64,000 nucleotides of DNA from Rheinheimera sp. Lineage in GTDB: Bacteria > Pseudomonadota > Gammaproteobacteria > Enterobacterales > Alteromonadaceae. Location of the stretch: contig NZ_JAVBXS010000095.1 of NCBI RefSeq assembly GCF_030824435.1, forward strand, positions 1 through 64,000. Reading direction: 5' to 3'. The first letter of the stretch is position 1, and each line of letters starts with the position of its first letter. The translations under genes were made by a program, and so were the position numbers. Shown here one piece after another: positions 1-9,118 of the stretch. The notes beneath the pieces are model-generated. The model was not told the origin of the DNA and did no database searches. It saw only the letters and a program-made list of their open reading frames with translations.

Positions 1-66
1 CGAACCCCCACGCCGCGAAGCGCTAACACCTGAAGCTAGTGTGTCTACCAATTCCACCACCGAGGC
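1..66 (-). tRNA. tRNA-Leu (CAG), 3' end off the window
   Basis: Read on the minus strand from position 66, the sequence starts GCCTCGG, followed by a leucine-type D arm (GGTGGTGGAATTGGTAGACA), an anticodon stem CTAGC/GTTAG enclosing the loop TTCAGGT (anticodon CAG), a long class II variable arm and the start of the T arm (GGGGGTTCG). The last part of the T arm and the acceptor 3' side lie outside the window. The long variable arm and the D-arm sequence are typical of bacterial tRNA-Leu. Confidence 0.93.
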
Positions 67-285
67 ATATGCCGCCGACGCCGTGCATATTATGCGCCGG
101 CTGCATTTACGTCAACCTGCCATTGCAAAAAATCCTACATTTTTAAGCTGATCGTTTAAATGTTCAGCAAAAAGAAAAAGGTGCCTCCTAAATTCTGGCA
201 GATATCACTATGGAAAAACCCGGAAGCGTCCTTGTCGCGGATAAAGCACCGGACAATCCGGATTTGCAGAAAACCGCCCTTTGCT

Positions 286-1221
286 TCATGTACCTTTAGC
301 TATATCCAGCTGAAATAAGCTGCCTTCTATTGTCGCCAAACGCACCAGTTCATCAATAATGACACGCATTTTTGGCTGAAGATAAGGTGTTTTTAACCAA
401 ATCAGATGGATGGGTGTATGCTCTGCTACCTGATCATCAAATACAGACACCAGAGCCCCGGTTGTTAAATGTTCAGCAACTAACCAGAATGGCACCTGCA
501 CCAAACCAAGCCCGGCCAGTGCTGCTGCCAACATGGCTTCACAATCGGCAATTTCGTGGCGCACCGGAATATCAAATGCCTCTGTGATGCCATCGTCGTT
601 TTTCAGCCGCCACTGCCGTTGCTGCCGCAAAGGCCAGCCGACAATACACTGATGCTGTGTCAGCTCTTTTTTATGTGTTGGCATGCCGTGGCGCTCAAAA
701 TAGCCAGGAGATGCACAAATCACTCTTTTTTGTTCGCCTAAACGGCGCGCCACCAAATCGAGACTGTCATCCAGCTGCCCTACCCTGATGGCGAGATCGA
801 TGCCATCTGCACTTAAATCCACCGGTCTGTCATTAAAAGTGATGACTAAGTCCAGTTGTGGATGTTGCTGCGCCAAATGAAGCAAAGCAGGCAATATAAA
901 TCTGCGGCCAAAAACGACAGGTAATTCGATACGCACCCTTCCGCTGGGAACTTGCTGCTCGTTGCCAAGCCTACTTTGTGCTTGCTGCAGAATGGCCAGG
1001 GCTCTTTGGCAATCTTGCAGGTATGAATCGCCACTGTTGGTTAAACTCACCTTTCTGGTGGTTCTGTGTAATAGCTTGGTACCAAGACTGTTTTCCAACC
1101 GTGCAATACTTTTGCTTAAGGCAGAGCCCGTCATGCCTAATGCCTGGGCAGCTAAAGTAAAACTGCCCAGCTCTGCCACCTGCACAAAATGACGGATCTC
1201 AACAAATTGCTGATTAACCAT
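286..1221 (-). CDS. LysR-family transcriptional regulator
   Basis: A 311-residue protein of normal LysR length. Residues about 8-66 form the winged helix-turn-helix (FTLAAQALGMTGSALSKSIA, then LHRTTRKVSLT). Residues about 95-300 match the LysR effector-binding fold, with the usual SPGYF and AALAGLGLVQVP segments. It resembles the large YhjC/DmlR-like subgroup. It is transcribed divergently from an SDR oxidoreductase 194 bp away, the classic arrangement for a LysR activator or repressor of its neighbour. The effector cannot be read from the sequence. Start: ATG at 1221, with the divergent promoter region immediately upstream. Confidence 0.9.
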   Translation of the reverse strand: MVNQQFVEIRHFVQVAELGSFTLAAQALGMTGSALSKSIARLENSLGTKLLHRTTRKVSLTNSGDSYLQDCQRALAILQQAQSRLGNEQQVPSGRVRIELPVVFGRRFILPALLHLAQQHPQLDLVITFNDRPVDLSADGIDLAIRVGQLDDSLDLVARRLGEQKRVICASPGYFERHGMPTHKKELTQHQCIVGWPLRQQRQWRLKNDDGITEAFDIPVRHEIADCEAMLAAALAGLGLVQVPFWLVAEHLTTGALVSVFDDQVAEHTPIHLIWLKTPYLQPKMRVIIDELVRLATIEGSLFQLDIAKGT

Positions 1222-1415
1222 AAATATTAATTCCTATTGAGACTTACTATAGTGAACCATAAAGACTTAATCAGGTGATGTAAATCATTTATGCTGGTTT
1301 CACTCAGGCAGTATGTCTGCCACAACAACCGGATAACATCTGTGTGCTTTTCAGGCTGAACAACGCCAATATGCAAAACAGCCAGCGGAATTTCCCAACC
1401 CGAGGTAAATGAATA
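1222..1415. promoter_or_regulatory. Divergent promoter region of lysR and SDR gene
   Basis: This 194-bp AT-rich spacer separates the divergent LysR regulator and SDR gene, so both promoters and the LysR operator should lie in it. Short T-N11-A-like dyads occur around 1230-1275, but I cannot single out one operator. The SDR ribosome binding site (GAGG, about 1402-1405) lies at the right edge. Confidence 0.4.
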
Positions 1416-2165
1416 ATGACATCATCTAAAGAACTGCAAAATAAAGTGGCCTTTGTACAGGGCGGTAGCCGTGGTATAGGTGCTGCTATTGTAAAACGTC
1501 TGGCTCGTGACGGCGCCGCAGTAGCATTTACTTATGTTTCTTCTGATGCACAGGCTGAATTGCTGGTGCATGACATTGTGACTGCCGGTGGTAAAGCTAT
1601 TGCCATTAAAGCTGACAGCACAGATCCTGAAGCCATCCGCCGTGCTGTCCGCGACACAGTGCAACAATTAGGGCGTCTGGATATAGTGGTAAATAATGCC
1701 GGTGCTTTGATCTGGGAGCCTATTGAAAATCTTACGCTGGAGCATTGGGAACGCACTATTAATACTAATGTGCGAAGTGCTTTTATTGCCAGTCAGGAAG
1801 CCGCAATGCACATGCAAGATGGCGGAAGGATCATTCATATTGGCAGTACAAACGCAGAAAGGGTGCCTTTTGCCGGCGGCAGTATTTACAGCATGAGTAA
1901 AGCCGCGCTTGTGGGTTTAACCAAAGGTTTGGCACGTGACCTGGGCGCAAGGGCTATTACGGTGAATAATATTCAACCTGGGCCAGTAGATACAGATATG
2001 AACCCGGCCGACATTGATGCAGCAGCACCGGTCAAAGCCATAGGTGCTTTGGGTCGCTACGGTACTCCAGACGAAATTGCCGCTTTTGTTGCTTTTATTG
2101 CCGGTCCGCAAGCAGGTTATATCACTGGGGCCAGCCTGATGATTGATGGTGGTTTTTCAATATAA
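1416..2165 (+). CDS. Short-chain dehydrogenase/reductase (SDR) family oxidoreductase
   Basis: A 249-residue classical SDR, a cytosolic NAD(P)(H)-dependent oxidoreductase. The N-terminal nucleotide loop reads GGSRGIG (around residues 16-22). NNAG follows near residue 92, then the catalytic YxxxK as YSMSK near 157-161, the catalytic Ser in HIGSTNAE, and a C-terminal GASLMIDGGFSI typical of FabG/3-oxoacyl-ACP-reductase-like SDRs. The Arg after the glycine-rich Ser suggests NADP(H) preference. The substrate is unknown. The gene is single and divergent from lysR, with a rho-independent terminator just downstream. A FabG-like annotation would be possible, but nothing here links it to fatty acid synthesis. 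Confidence 0.9.
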   Translation: MTSSKELQNKVAFVQGGSRGIGAAIVKRLARDGAAVAFTYVSSDAQAELLVHDIVTAGGKAIAIKADSTDPEAIRRAVRDTVQQLGRLDIVVNNAGALIWEPIENLTLEHWERTINTNVRSAFIASQEAAMHMQDGGRIIHIGSTNAERVPFAGGSIYSMSKAALVGLTKGLARDLGARAITVNNIQPGPVDTDMNPADIDAAAPVKAIGALGRYGTPDEIAAFVAFIAGPQAGYITGASLMIDGGFSI

Positions 2166-2198
2166 CAACCACCATCAGTGGTATCCGGATAAAAAAGA

Positions 2199-2225
2199 AC
2201 GCCGGGCATTTGCCCGGCGTTTTTC
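2199..2225 (+). terminator. Rho-independent terminator after SDR gene
   Basis: A perfect GC-rich stem (ACGCCGGGCA / TGCCCGGCGT) with a 2-nt centre is followed by TTTTT. It lies 33 bp past the SDR stop and also faces the 3' end of the convergent oxygenase gene. Confidence 0.85.
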
Positions 2226-2262
2226 TGATAAACAGTGACACGGCGTGAACCGCGCTATCTGC

Positions 2263-3216
2263 TTAATATTTGGCTTTTTTAATTAAACCAATTTCTTCCA
2301 GACGCTGCATCAGGTAGTCGTTGGAATTAATAGGCTCAGGGTAACGATTTGGGTTTTCTGAGCTGATACAAGAATCCAGCGTTTCAATCACATAATCCGG
2401 GTTCGGATGCATAAAAAACGGAATTGAATACCTTGGCTGACCAGCAGCCGCGCCTGCCGGATTAACCACACGATGTGTGGTTGACGGCAACACATGGTTG
2501 GTCAGGCGCTGCAACATATCACCGATATTCACCACAATAGTGCCTTCAATAGTCGTGACTGGTAACCAGCTGCCGTCACGGCGCAGAATTTCCAGCCCAG
2601 ACTCATGCGAGCCCACTAATAAAGTGATGAGGTTAATATCTTCATGCTGACCAGCGCGGATAGACTGGGTTGAGGTATCCGCAATTGGCGGATAGTGAAT
2701 TGGCCGCAAAATAGAGTTGCCATAATTCACTTTGTCAGCAAAGTATTTTTGATCTTGTTTTAAGAACAAAGCCAAAGCTTCCAGCACCTGACAACCCAAG
2801 GCTTCTAACGCTGAATACAGCGCATAAGTGGCCTGCTTAAACCCTGGTACTTCAGCAGGCCATACGTTTGGATACAAACTAGGGTGTGGCGCCGGGCCGT
2901 TTAACTCACGGCCAACATGCCAGAACTCTTTTAAGTCCGGATGTTTGCTGTCTTTGGCTTTTTCAACACCAAATCCGGTGTAACCACGCGCACCACCCTG
3001 CCCAGGCTGATGGTATTGCGCTTTGACTTCAGTCGGTAAAGCGAAAAATTGTTTAATCGCTTGATAGGTGTTAGCAACCACTTCGTCCGGAATACCGTGG
3101 CCACTAATGCCACAGAATCCAAACTCAGTGTAAGCTTTGCCAATTTCGGCAACAAAGTTTTCTTTGTCGGTGGCAAACCGTCTGATATCTAAGGTTGGGA
3201 CTTGTTGTTGAGTCAT
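2263..3216 (-). CDS. Isopenicillin-N-synthase-like 2-oxoglutarate/Fe(II) oxygenase
   Basis: A 317-residue non-haem iron oxygenase. The N-terminal DIOX_N domain (about residues 8-130) contains GFCGISGHGIP. The C-terminal 2OG-FeII_Oxy domain carries the iron ligands HxD (in QHEDINLITLL) and a distal His (STTHRVVNP), followed by RYSIPFF, whose Arg-x-Ser binds the 2-oxoglutarate carboxylate. The family includes IPNS, ACC oxidase and bacterial oxygenases of unknown substrate. It lies 18 bp downstream of nupC on the same strand and is probably co-transcribed, so a nucleoside- or base-linked substrate is conceivable but only an inference. The ribosome binding site is weak. Confidence 0.88.
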   Translation of the reverse strand: MTQQQVPTLDIRRFATDKENFVAEIGKAYTEFGFCGISGHGIPDEVVANTYQAIKQFFALPTEVKAQYHQPGQGGARGYTGFGVEKAKDSKHPDLKEFWHVGRELNGPAPHPSLYPNVWPAEVPGFKQATYALYSALEALGCQVLEALALFLKQDQKYFADKVNYGNSILRPIHYPPIADTSTQSIRAGQHEDINLITLLVGSHESGLEILRRDGSWLPVTTIEGTIVVNIGDMLQRLTNHVLPSTTHRVVNPAGAAAGQPRYSIPFFMHPNPDYVIETLDSCISSENPNRYPEPINSNDYLMQRLEEIGLIKKAKY

Positions 3217-3234
3217 AGAACAGACCTGTTTTTC

Positions 3235-4446
3235 TTAGGTTGATGAGCTTAAATAAAAGAAAAAGCCTGCAATTGCTGCCGACATTAAATTAGCCAATGT
3301 CGCGGCAAACAGTGCTTTTAAACCCAGCTGTGCAATATCAGGCCGACGACTTGGCGCCATGCTGCCAAGACCACCCAACAGGATGGCAATCGACGAGAAG
3401 TTTGCAAAGCCACATAACGCAAAGGTTACGATTATTTGCGTGTGCTCAGAGAGCTTGCCTTCCTGCACATACTTAACAAAGTCCAGGTAGGCCACGAATT
3501 CATTAATCACCAGCTTTTGGCCGATAAAACTACCGGCTAACCGTGCTTCTTCCCAGGTTACGCCCAGGATAAAAGCCAAAGGCTGGAAGATATAACCAAA
3601 AATCAGTTGTAAGGTTAAACCTTCCATCCCCACTGCCGCGCCAGCCCAGCCGACGATGCCATTAATTAAAGCAATCAAACCAACAAATGCCAAAAGCATA
3701 GCGCCAACGTTTAAAGCCAGCATTAAACCACTGGCTGCGCCAGAAGCGGCGGCATCAATCACATTGGTACTTCTTTCGACAGTCTCAATTTCAGTCAGGT
3801 GGTTTTTTGGCGTATCAGTTTCCGGGATCAACATTTTTGCCATTAACAAACCACCTGGGGCGGCCATAAAGCTGGCAGCAATCAGATATTTCATCTCTAT
3901 CCCTAATAAGGCATAACCAGCAAGTACCGAGCCTGCAACCGAAGCCAGACCACCCACCATCACAGCAAATAACTCGGAGCGGGTCATGGTTGGAATAAAT
4001 GGTTTAACAATCAGTGGTGCTTCGGTTTGGCCAACAAAAATATTACCTGCCGCACTCATCGATTCAGGACGGCTGGTGCCGAGTAATTTCTGTAAACCAC
4101 CACCGATAATACCAATGACAAATTTCATCACACCGATGTGGTACAACACGGCGATTAACGAAGAGAAGAAAATGATGACGGTCAAGACGTTGATCGCAAA
4201 AACAAAACGTCCCATATCACCGAATAGAAATTTAATACCTTCATTGGCGTATGCAATCACATTGCTCACAGCAGCTGACACATTAATCAGCACATCTTTG
4301 CCAAAAGGGATGTACAGTACAAAAGCGCCAATAGCCAGCTGAATGGCAAAAGCGCCACCCACGGTGCGCCATTTAATCTGGCTTTTGTGTGCAGACGCCA
4401 AATAGGCGACTAATAAGATGGCAAAGATGCCAACTAAACTCATCAT
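3235..4446 (-). CDS. nupC: NupC-family concentrative nucleoside transporter
   Basis: A 403-residue hydrophobic inner-membrane protein of the CNT family, which imports nucleosides by H+ or Na+ symport. Family signatures include GQTEAPL (around residue 138) and NEFVAYLDF with [12 protein letters not shown] in the C-terminal half. About nine membrane segments and re-entrant loops are evident. It starts MMSLVG; the first ATG (4446) has AAGGAAT at proper spacing. The downstream oxygenase gene follows at 18 bp. Nucleoside import fits the udk and deo salvage genes nearby. Whether it is the E. coli NupC orthologue or another CNT paralogue cannot be decided from the sequence alone. Confidence 0.9.
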   Translation of the reverse strand: MMSLVGIFAILLVAYLASAHKSQIKWRTVGGAFAIQLAIGAFVLYIPFGKDVLINVSAAVSNVIAYANEGIKFLFGDMGRFVFAINVLTVIIFFSSLIAVLYHIGVMKFVIGIIGGGLQKLLGTSRPESMSAAGNIFVGQTEAPLIVKPFIPTMTRSELFAVMVGGLASVAGSVLAGYALLGIEMKYLIAASFMAAPGGLLMAKMLIPETDTPKNHLTEIETVERSTNVIDAAASGAASGLMLALNVGAMLLAFVGLIALINGIVGWAGAAVGMEGLTLQLIFGYIFQPLAFILGVTWEEARLAGSFIGQKLVINEFVAYLDFVKYVQEGKLSEHTQIIVTFALCGFANFSSIAILLGGLGSMAPSRRPDIAQLGLKALFAATLANLMSAAIAGFFFYLSSST

Positions 4447-4803
4447 ATTGATATTCCTTGGATCTAGATCCGCAAAAGCTGCAGAATTATTGTTCTAGTG
4501 ATGCCGGATTCCTAGGATAGCACCAAAAGATCAAGTAGTTACAGTTTCGAAGCGGGAGGCCGCCAGCTGAGTTGCCGGAGCTTGAGATTGCTTGTCTGGG
4601 GTTGTCTAAACTTGAAGTTTTGCCGGTCGATTATAACAGAAAAGAAACAGTTGAAAAGAGCCGGAGCATTAGTGTGTTCATAGACAAGTTTTGCTGAGAA
4701 TTAAGCTTTATATCATCAACTTAGCTGCAGCTTATTCACAAATAACCCCGGATACCGAAACAAAAAAACCGCTATAACAGCGGTTTTTTTCGGCTTTGCA
4801 GCT
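4447..4803. other. Intergenic region upstream of nupC
   Basis: A 357-bp non-coding stretch. The left part must hold the nupC promoter (minus strand) and the right end holds the udk terminator at 4761-4790. I see no convincing riboswitch, tRNA or small gene in it. Confidence 0.5.
4761..4790 (-). terminator. Rho-independent terminator after udk
   Basis: The hairpin AACCGCT-ataac-AGCGGTT is flanked by seven A and seven T residues, so it can act in both directions. It lies just past the udk stop on the minus strand. Confidence 0.85.
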
Positions 4804-5436
4804 TTAGACTGCCAGTAAAGAGCGTATTTTTGTTTTGATAATATCAATGGCTATTTCGTTTTTGCCACCGCGCGTCACCACCAAATCAGCATATTGTTTG
4901 GATGGGGAAATAAACTCAAAAAAGGCCGGACGCACGTAGTTTTCATATTGTTCGGTAATAGAACTTAAAGTACGGCCCCTGTCTTCCATATCTCTTTTAA
5001 TACGGCGTAATAAACACACGTCCAGTGGTGTATCCATAAACACAGTGATATTAAATTGCTCACGCAGACGGGCATCTGTTAACAACAAAATACCTTCCAC
5101 CAGAATCACTTTGGCTGGTTGCACCTTAATGGTTTCGGTTTTACGGGTATGGGTTTTATAACAATATTGCGGCATTTCTACCGCCTGACCTTCACGCAAT
5201 TGTTGTAAATGCGCCGCCAGCAATTCATGCTCAAAAGCGGCCGGATGGTCGTAATTGGTCAGCACCCGCTGATCCATCGATAAGTGGTCCTGATTACGGT
5301 AATAGGCGTCCTCTGCCAACACTGAAATACGTTCACCGCCAAATTCAGCAACAAGTTCCTGATAAACGGTTGAAGCGAAAAGACTTTTGCCTGACGCAGA
5401 AGCACCGGCAATTGCAATAATGGTAGGTTTGGCCAC
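4804..5436 (-). CDS. udk: Uridine kinase
   Basis: A 210-residue protein close to the usual length of about 213. It phosphorylates uridine and cytidine to UMP and CMP in pyrimidine salvage. The Walker A motif GASASGKS is at residues 10-17. [17 protein letters not shown] and the Arg-rich lid [13 protein letters not shown] are all typical of Udk. The start is GTG at 5436, directly before the conserved [10 protein letters not shown] beginning; no better ATG lies upstream in frame. The gene is transcribed alone with terminators on both sides. Confidence 0.95.
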   Translation of the reverse strand: MAKPTIIAIAGASASGKSLFASTVYQELVAEFGGERISVLAEDAYYRNQDHLSMDQRVLTNYDHPAAFEHELLAAHLQQLREGQAVEMPQYCYKTHTRKTETIKVQPAKVILVEGILLLTDARLREQFNITVFMDTPLDVCLLRRIKRDMEDRGRTLSSITEQYENYVRPAFFEFISPSKQYADLVVTRGGKNEIAIDIIKTKIRSLLAV

Positions 5437-5562
5437 GGTTCTGTTCTTATAAGTGTGAAATAAGCGTAATTATCGCGAATTTATGCAAAATTAGAAATAA
5501 TTAATGTCTTGTTAGCGCAAAGCTTTGTGCTGCATCTGCAACTGAACTTATGCAAAAAAGAA

Positions 5563-5590
5563 AACGCCGGTCAGTTGACCGGCGTTTTTA
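5563..5590 (-). terminator. Rho-independent terminator after TonB receptor gene
   Basis: The hairpin AACGCCGGTCA-gt-TGACCGGCGTT is flanked by A and T tracts. It is 20 bp past the stop of the receptor gene on the minus strand. Confidence 0.85.
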
Positions 5591-5607
5591 TGTGCTCTGA
5601 ATGGTTA

Positions 5608-8600
5608 TCAGAAGTTGTAGCTTACGCCAACTTTCATACGCCAGGTCGACTTTTCTGTGTAGAACTTGTCCCAGTTGCGCTGGTTCGACGTAATGTTGTT
5701 GTAAACATAATGGTAAGTGTTTTGGTCCAACGTGAAGTTAGCCAGAGTGACGTCACCGAAGTCATCGCCGTACACTTTACCTTTGCTGCTGTCGATCAGG
5801 TTCAGCAAGTTTTCGATATTAAAATATACCGAGCCTTTATGACCTTCAGCAAAACCAGGGATTTCCTGACGTAACGACAGATCCAGTGTGGTTACCCACG
5901 GAGTTGTTGCTACACCTTTTGGCAGGTATTGACCCTGGTACTGATCCAGACCTAACTGAGTCACACGTTCCCAGAACGTTGCTTCTGCAGCAGGGTTAGC
6001 AAATTTAACTACTGAATAATCGCCTTTTACCGGAATAAACGGCAGGAAGTAGTTGTTGGTTGTGCCAGGGCTTAACTGTACGTACGGGTTGGTCGCTTGT
6101 GGGCCGTTGAAGTCAGTTACACCTAACAGATAGTTAATTGGCTTGCCTGAACGACGCTCGTAGAACATGCTGACGTTAGTTGCATAACCAGAGAACAGTT
6201 CGGTTTCATAACCAAAGTTCACCACAAAACGGTGTTCAGTTTCGAAAGTAGAACGACCTAACAACATTTCGTTACGGTTGATTACCGGGTTATTACCATA
6301 GTTACTGCCTGCAGTAGAACTGGTTGCCGGTGCACCTTCAGTAATGTCCTGGTTGGTGTATGAAGTTACAACACTGATACCGTTGTCCCAGTTCTTGCTC
6401 AGCATAGTGCTGATAATTTTAGAACGGCCATCGTCTTCAGCATTGGTCAACATGATGTCAACAACACCATCGGTGTCGCGGTAAATCTTACGCTGACCAT
6501 CAGGCGTGGTAGCAATTTGCTCAGAAGGCAGAATGCTGACATCTTGCCATACAACGCTGTCTTGTTTCTGCACATACAACAACTCTGTAGTCCAGTTGAT
6601 GTCATCACCAATCACTGGCAGGCTGAACACATAGTCAGCAGCCAACTGATAACGCCAGTCAGACGGCAGGTTGAAGTTAGGATCAACCAGGTTAGTGTTA
6701 CCACCCGTAGTAACACCAGCAACAGCATCTTTTAACGCCTGAGGAATTTGATCAAGCTTCACGCCAGTCAGGTTGCTTAAGGTACGGTCGCCGGTACCTA
6801 TACCCACGTTTGAGTAGCTGTTTGAAATCCACACTGTTGGCTGACCACCAGAGAAGCGGCCTACACCACCACGTAAAGTCAGATCTTCAGTTGCTGTGTA
6901 AGTGAAACCCAGACGCGGCAGGAAAATATCGATGCCATCTAAGTTTTCGCTGTTGTCATAGCCGGTACGGGCCAGAGAGAAAGCGTTAAAGGCAGGCTCG
7001 TCGTTTGAACCTAAGCGCTCATAACGTAAACCCATATCCAAAGTCAGCTCGTCAGTTGCAGCCCACTCGTCATTGATATACAGCGCATGCTCGTCACGGA
7101 TGAAGTCTGCCGCTGCATCATTTGGATTGTGGCTGATGGCGTTCTGATAACGGATGTTGGCAATCTGGTTCTGGAAGTTCGCCAGGCTGCTGAAGGTGTA
7201 TTGACCTTTAGTGCGTTGTAAGAACAGGTTAAAAATATCTAAACGTTTAAACTGGTAACCGAAGCTTAAACGGTGATCGTCCATCAGGTAATCACCATCA
7301 GCAGCCAGGATCCAGGTTTTCTTCTGCAGGTCATTTGAATGACGTGACAAGTCGCTACCAATGGCAATAGTGGCTGTCTGGCCTGGGTTGCCAGCAAAAC
7401 GCGGCACTGTGATTGATACATCACCAAACTCTGACAAAGATTTTTGTACAGTGGCAACGTCCATATAAGTTGCGCTTAACTGGGTTGAAAAATCAGAGTT
7501 CCAGTCAGAGTACAATTTAAAGGCGTGGTTATTCAGGGTTTCTTCTTTGTTGTACCAGTTAGAAGACAAACGCATTGTGGTTGAGCTTGACTGGTTGCCC
7601 TGAGTCTGGTTGCCTTTGTTGTACTGGTAGGTATAAGCAGCACGGTGTAAGTCGCTGATGTTCCAGTCCAGTTTAAACAACAGTTTTTCGTCAGTTTCTT
7701 CCGGAACTACATTCCAGTCACCTGCGTCAACGCCATATACAGTGCGGGCGATGTTCACAACCTGATCAATTTGTTCCTGTGATACAGCGCTGGCGTTTGA
7801 TAAACCAGAGCCGGCAGGACCCCATTCCAGTGGTGGTGTTGCATCATAACTTTCAGCAGAAACGAAATAGAACAACTTGTCCTGTACTACTGCACCACCT
7901 AAGGTAGCAGCCCAGTTTTTGTTGTCATATTTCAGTGGCACTTCACCATTCGGGTTTTGAGCAGTGGCAGCAAAACGGTTTTCAGGCGTACCGGCTAAGC
8001 TGTCGTTTTTAATTTCATATTTAAATGAACCAAAAGTGTCGTTTGCGCCAGACTTGGTCACAGCGTTGATTTTACCACCCTGGAAACCACCGTCTTTGGC
8101 GTTAAAAGGTGATACATCAATAGTGATCTGATCAATGGCATCAAAAGAAATTGGTGAGCGTGTAGTTGGGTAACCGTTAGCATTCAGACCAAAGTCGTCG
8201 TTTTGTGAAATGCCGTCAACGCTGATGCTGTTATAACGTGGGTTAGTACCAGCAACACTTAACTCACCGTCTTTAGGTGATAATACGGCTAACGGGTTGT
8301 TTTTAACGATATCTTTCAGATCGTTGTTCAGGCTTGGTGCGTTTCTGATGTCATCTTCACCAAAGTAGCTGCTGCTGCCGTTGTTAGAAGCAGCAATTAC
8401 AGCACCTGTTACCGCAATACGTTCAACGTCGTTGGCTTGTAATTGTTTGTTCAGCTGATAAGTGTCGCCCAGTTGCAGGAACACGTCACTCACAGTTTCA
8501 TCAGCATAAGTGTCTGAATCAACGATAATTTTGTATGGACCACCAACACGTAAACCAGAGGCAACAAAACTACCGCCTTCGTTGGTGATTACAGTGCGGC

Positions 8601-8760
8601 TGGTGCCTGATGGTACGTGCAGAATAATAACTTTGGTACCTGCGGCAGCTGCGCCTTCAGGATTAGAAATACGACCGCGGATTGCTGAAGAAGTATCAGC
8701 CATGGCGTAGCTTGAACTTAAGGCCACGGCAACTGCCATAGCAATATGTCTCATTTTCAT
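5608..8760 (-). CDS. TonB-dependent receptor, Oar-like, with carboxypeptidase-regulatory-like domain
   Basis: About 1050 residues, an outer-membrane receptor. A signal peptide (HIAMAVAVALSSSYAMA) precedes a CarboxypepD_reg-like beta-sandwich (about residues 25-105, IRGRISNPEGAAAAGTKV). A plug domain follows (VTGAVIAASNN onward, about 115-240), then a long beta-barrel ending in the terminal aromatic VGVSYNF. This architecture matches the Oar/OmpA-related TonB receptors common in Alteromonadales and Xanthomonadales. The substrate is unknown. A GTG 12 bases further upstream is possible, but the ATG at 8760 lies behind GGGTGAAA and gives a better signal peptide. No exbB/exbD/tonB or transport partner is adjacent, so the gene appears monocistronic. 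Confidence 0.9.
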   Translation of the reverse strand: MKMRHIAMAVAVALSSSYAMADTSSAIRGRISNPEGAAAAGTKVIILHVPSGTSRTVITNEGGSFVASGLRVGGPYKIIVDSDTYADETVSDVFLQLGDTYQLNKQLQANDVERIAVTGAVIAASNNGSSSYFGEDDIRNAPSLNNDLKDIVKNNPLAVLSPKDGELSVAGTNPRYNSISVDGISQNDDFGLNANGYPTTRSPISFDAIDQITIDVSPFNAKDGGFQGGKINAVTKSGANDTFGSFKYEIKNDSLAGTPENRFAATAQNPNGEVPLKYDNKNWAATLGGAVVQDKLFYFVSAESYDATPPLEWGPAGSGLSNASAVSQEQIDQVVNIARTVYGVDAGDWNVVPEETDEKLLFKLDWNISDLHRAAYTYQYNKGNQTQGNQSSSTTMRLSSNWYNKEETLNNHAFKLYSDWNSDFSTQLSATYMDVATVQKSLSEFGDVSITVPRFAGNPGQTATIAIGSDLSRHSNDLQKKTWILAADGDYLMDDHRLSFGYQFKRLDIFNLFLQRTKGQYTFSSLANFQNQIANIRYQNAISHNPNDAAADFIRDEHALYINDEWAATDELTLDMGLRYERLGSNDEPAFNAFSLARTGYDNSENLDGIDIFLPRLGFTYTATEDLTLRGGVGRFSGGQPTVWISNSYSNVGIGTGDRTLSNLTGVKLDQIPQALKDAVAGVTTGGNTNLVDPNFNLPSDWRYQLAADYVFSLPVIGDDINWTTELLYVQKQDSVVWQDVSILPSEQIATTPDGQRKIYRDTDGVVDIMLTNAEDDGRSKIISTMLSKNWDNGISVVTSYTNQDITEGAPATSSTAGSNYGNNPVINRNEMLLGRSTFETEHRFVVNFGYETELFSGYATNVSMFYERRSGKPINYLLGVTDFNGPQATNPYVQLSPGTTNNYFLPFIPVKGDYSVVKFANPAAEATFWERVTQLGLDQYQGQYLPKGVATTPWVTTLDLSLRQEIPGFAEGHKGSVYFNIENLLNLIDSSKGKVYGDDFGDVTLANFTLDQNTYHYVYNNITSNQRNWDKFYTEKSTWRMKVGVSYNF

Positions 8761-9118
8761 ATCTGTTTTCACCCGGTAGTTGTAGGTTTTATCGAACCCT
8801 GATTAAAGCAAATCGTTGTTTAATTTTGGGAGACAAGCTTAACGCAGTATCATTACGTTTTTCTTACAGCCCTGTTTGACCTTTAAATTTATGCAGATTA
8901 AGGGAACTAATCTAATTTCTAGCGGTCAAAACGCGCCTGTTGTCAAATCAGTGTAACATATCAGACCAGAAATATGCAGAGTCGCTAATAACTTTGCTTA
9001 ATATTTCGCAGAAATTTGCTGCAAAATTCAGCATTCTAGCCATCTAATTGCAATATTTCTGGGTTAAAACCACATTTCTGGTTATGTTGTCTGCCAATTT
9101 ACTGAATGGACCTTATCA
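8761..9118. promoter_or_regulatory. Divergent intergenic region, TonB receptor / EEP gene
   Basis: About 358 AT-rich bases between two divergent genes for exported proteins. Both promoters must be here. I see no Fur-box-like palindrome and no cobalamin or other riboswitch signature, so the inducing condition of the receptor cannot be read. Confidence 0.4.

Noticed and set aside
8761-9118. Riboswitch or Fur box before the TonB receptor
   Set aside because: No B12-box, no iron-box palindrome and no conserved structure visible.
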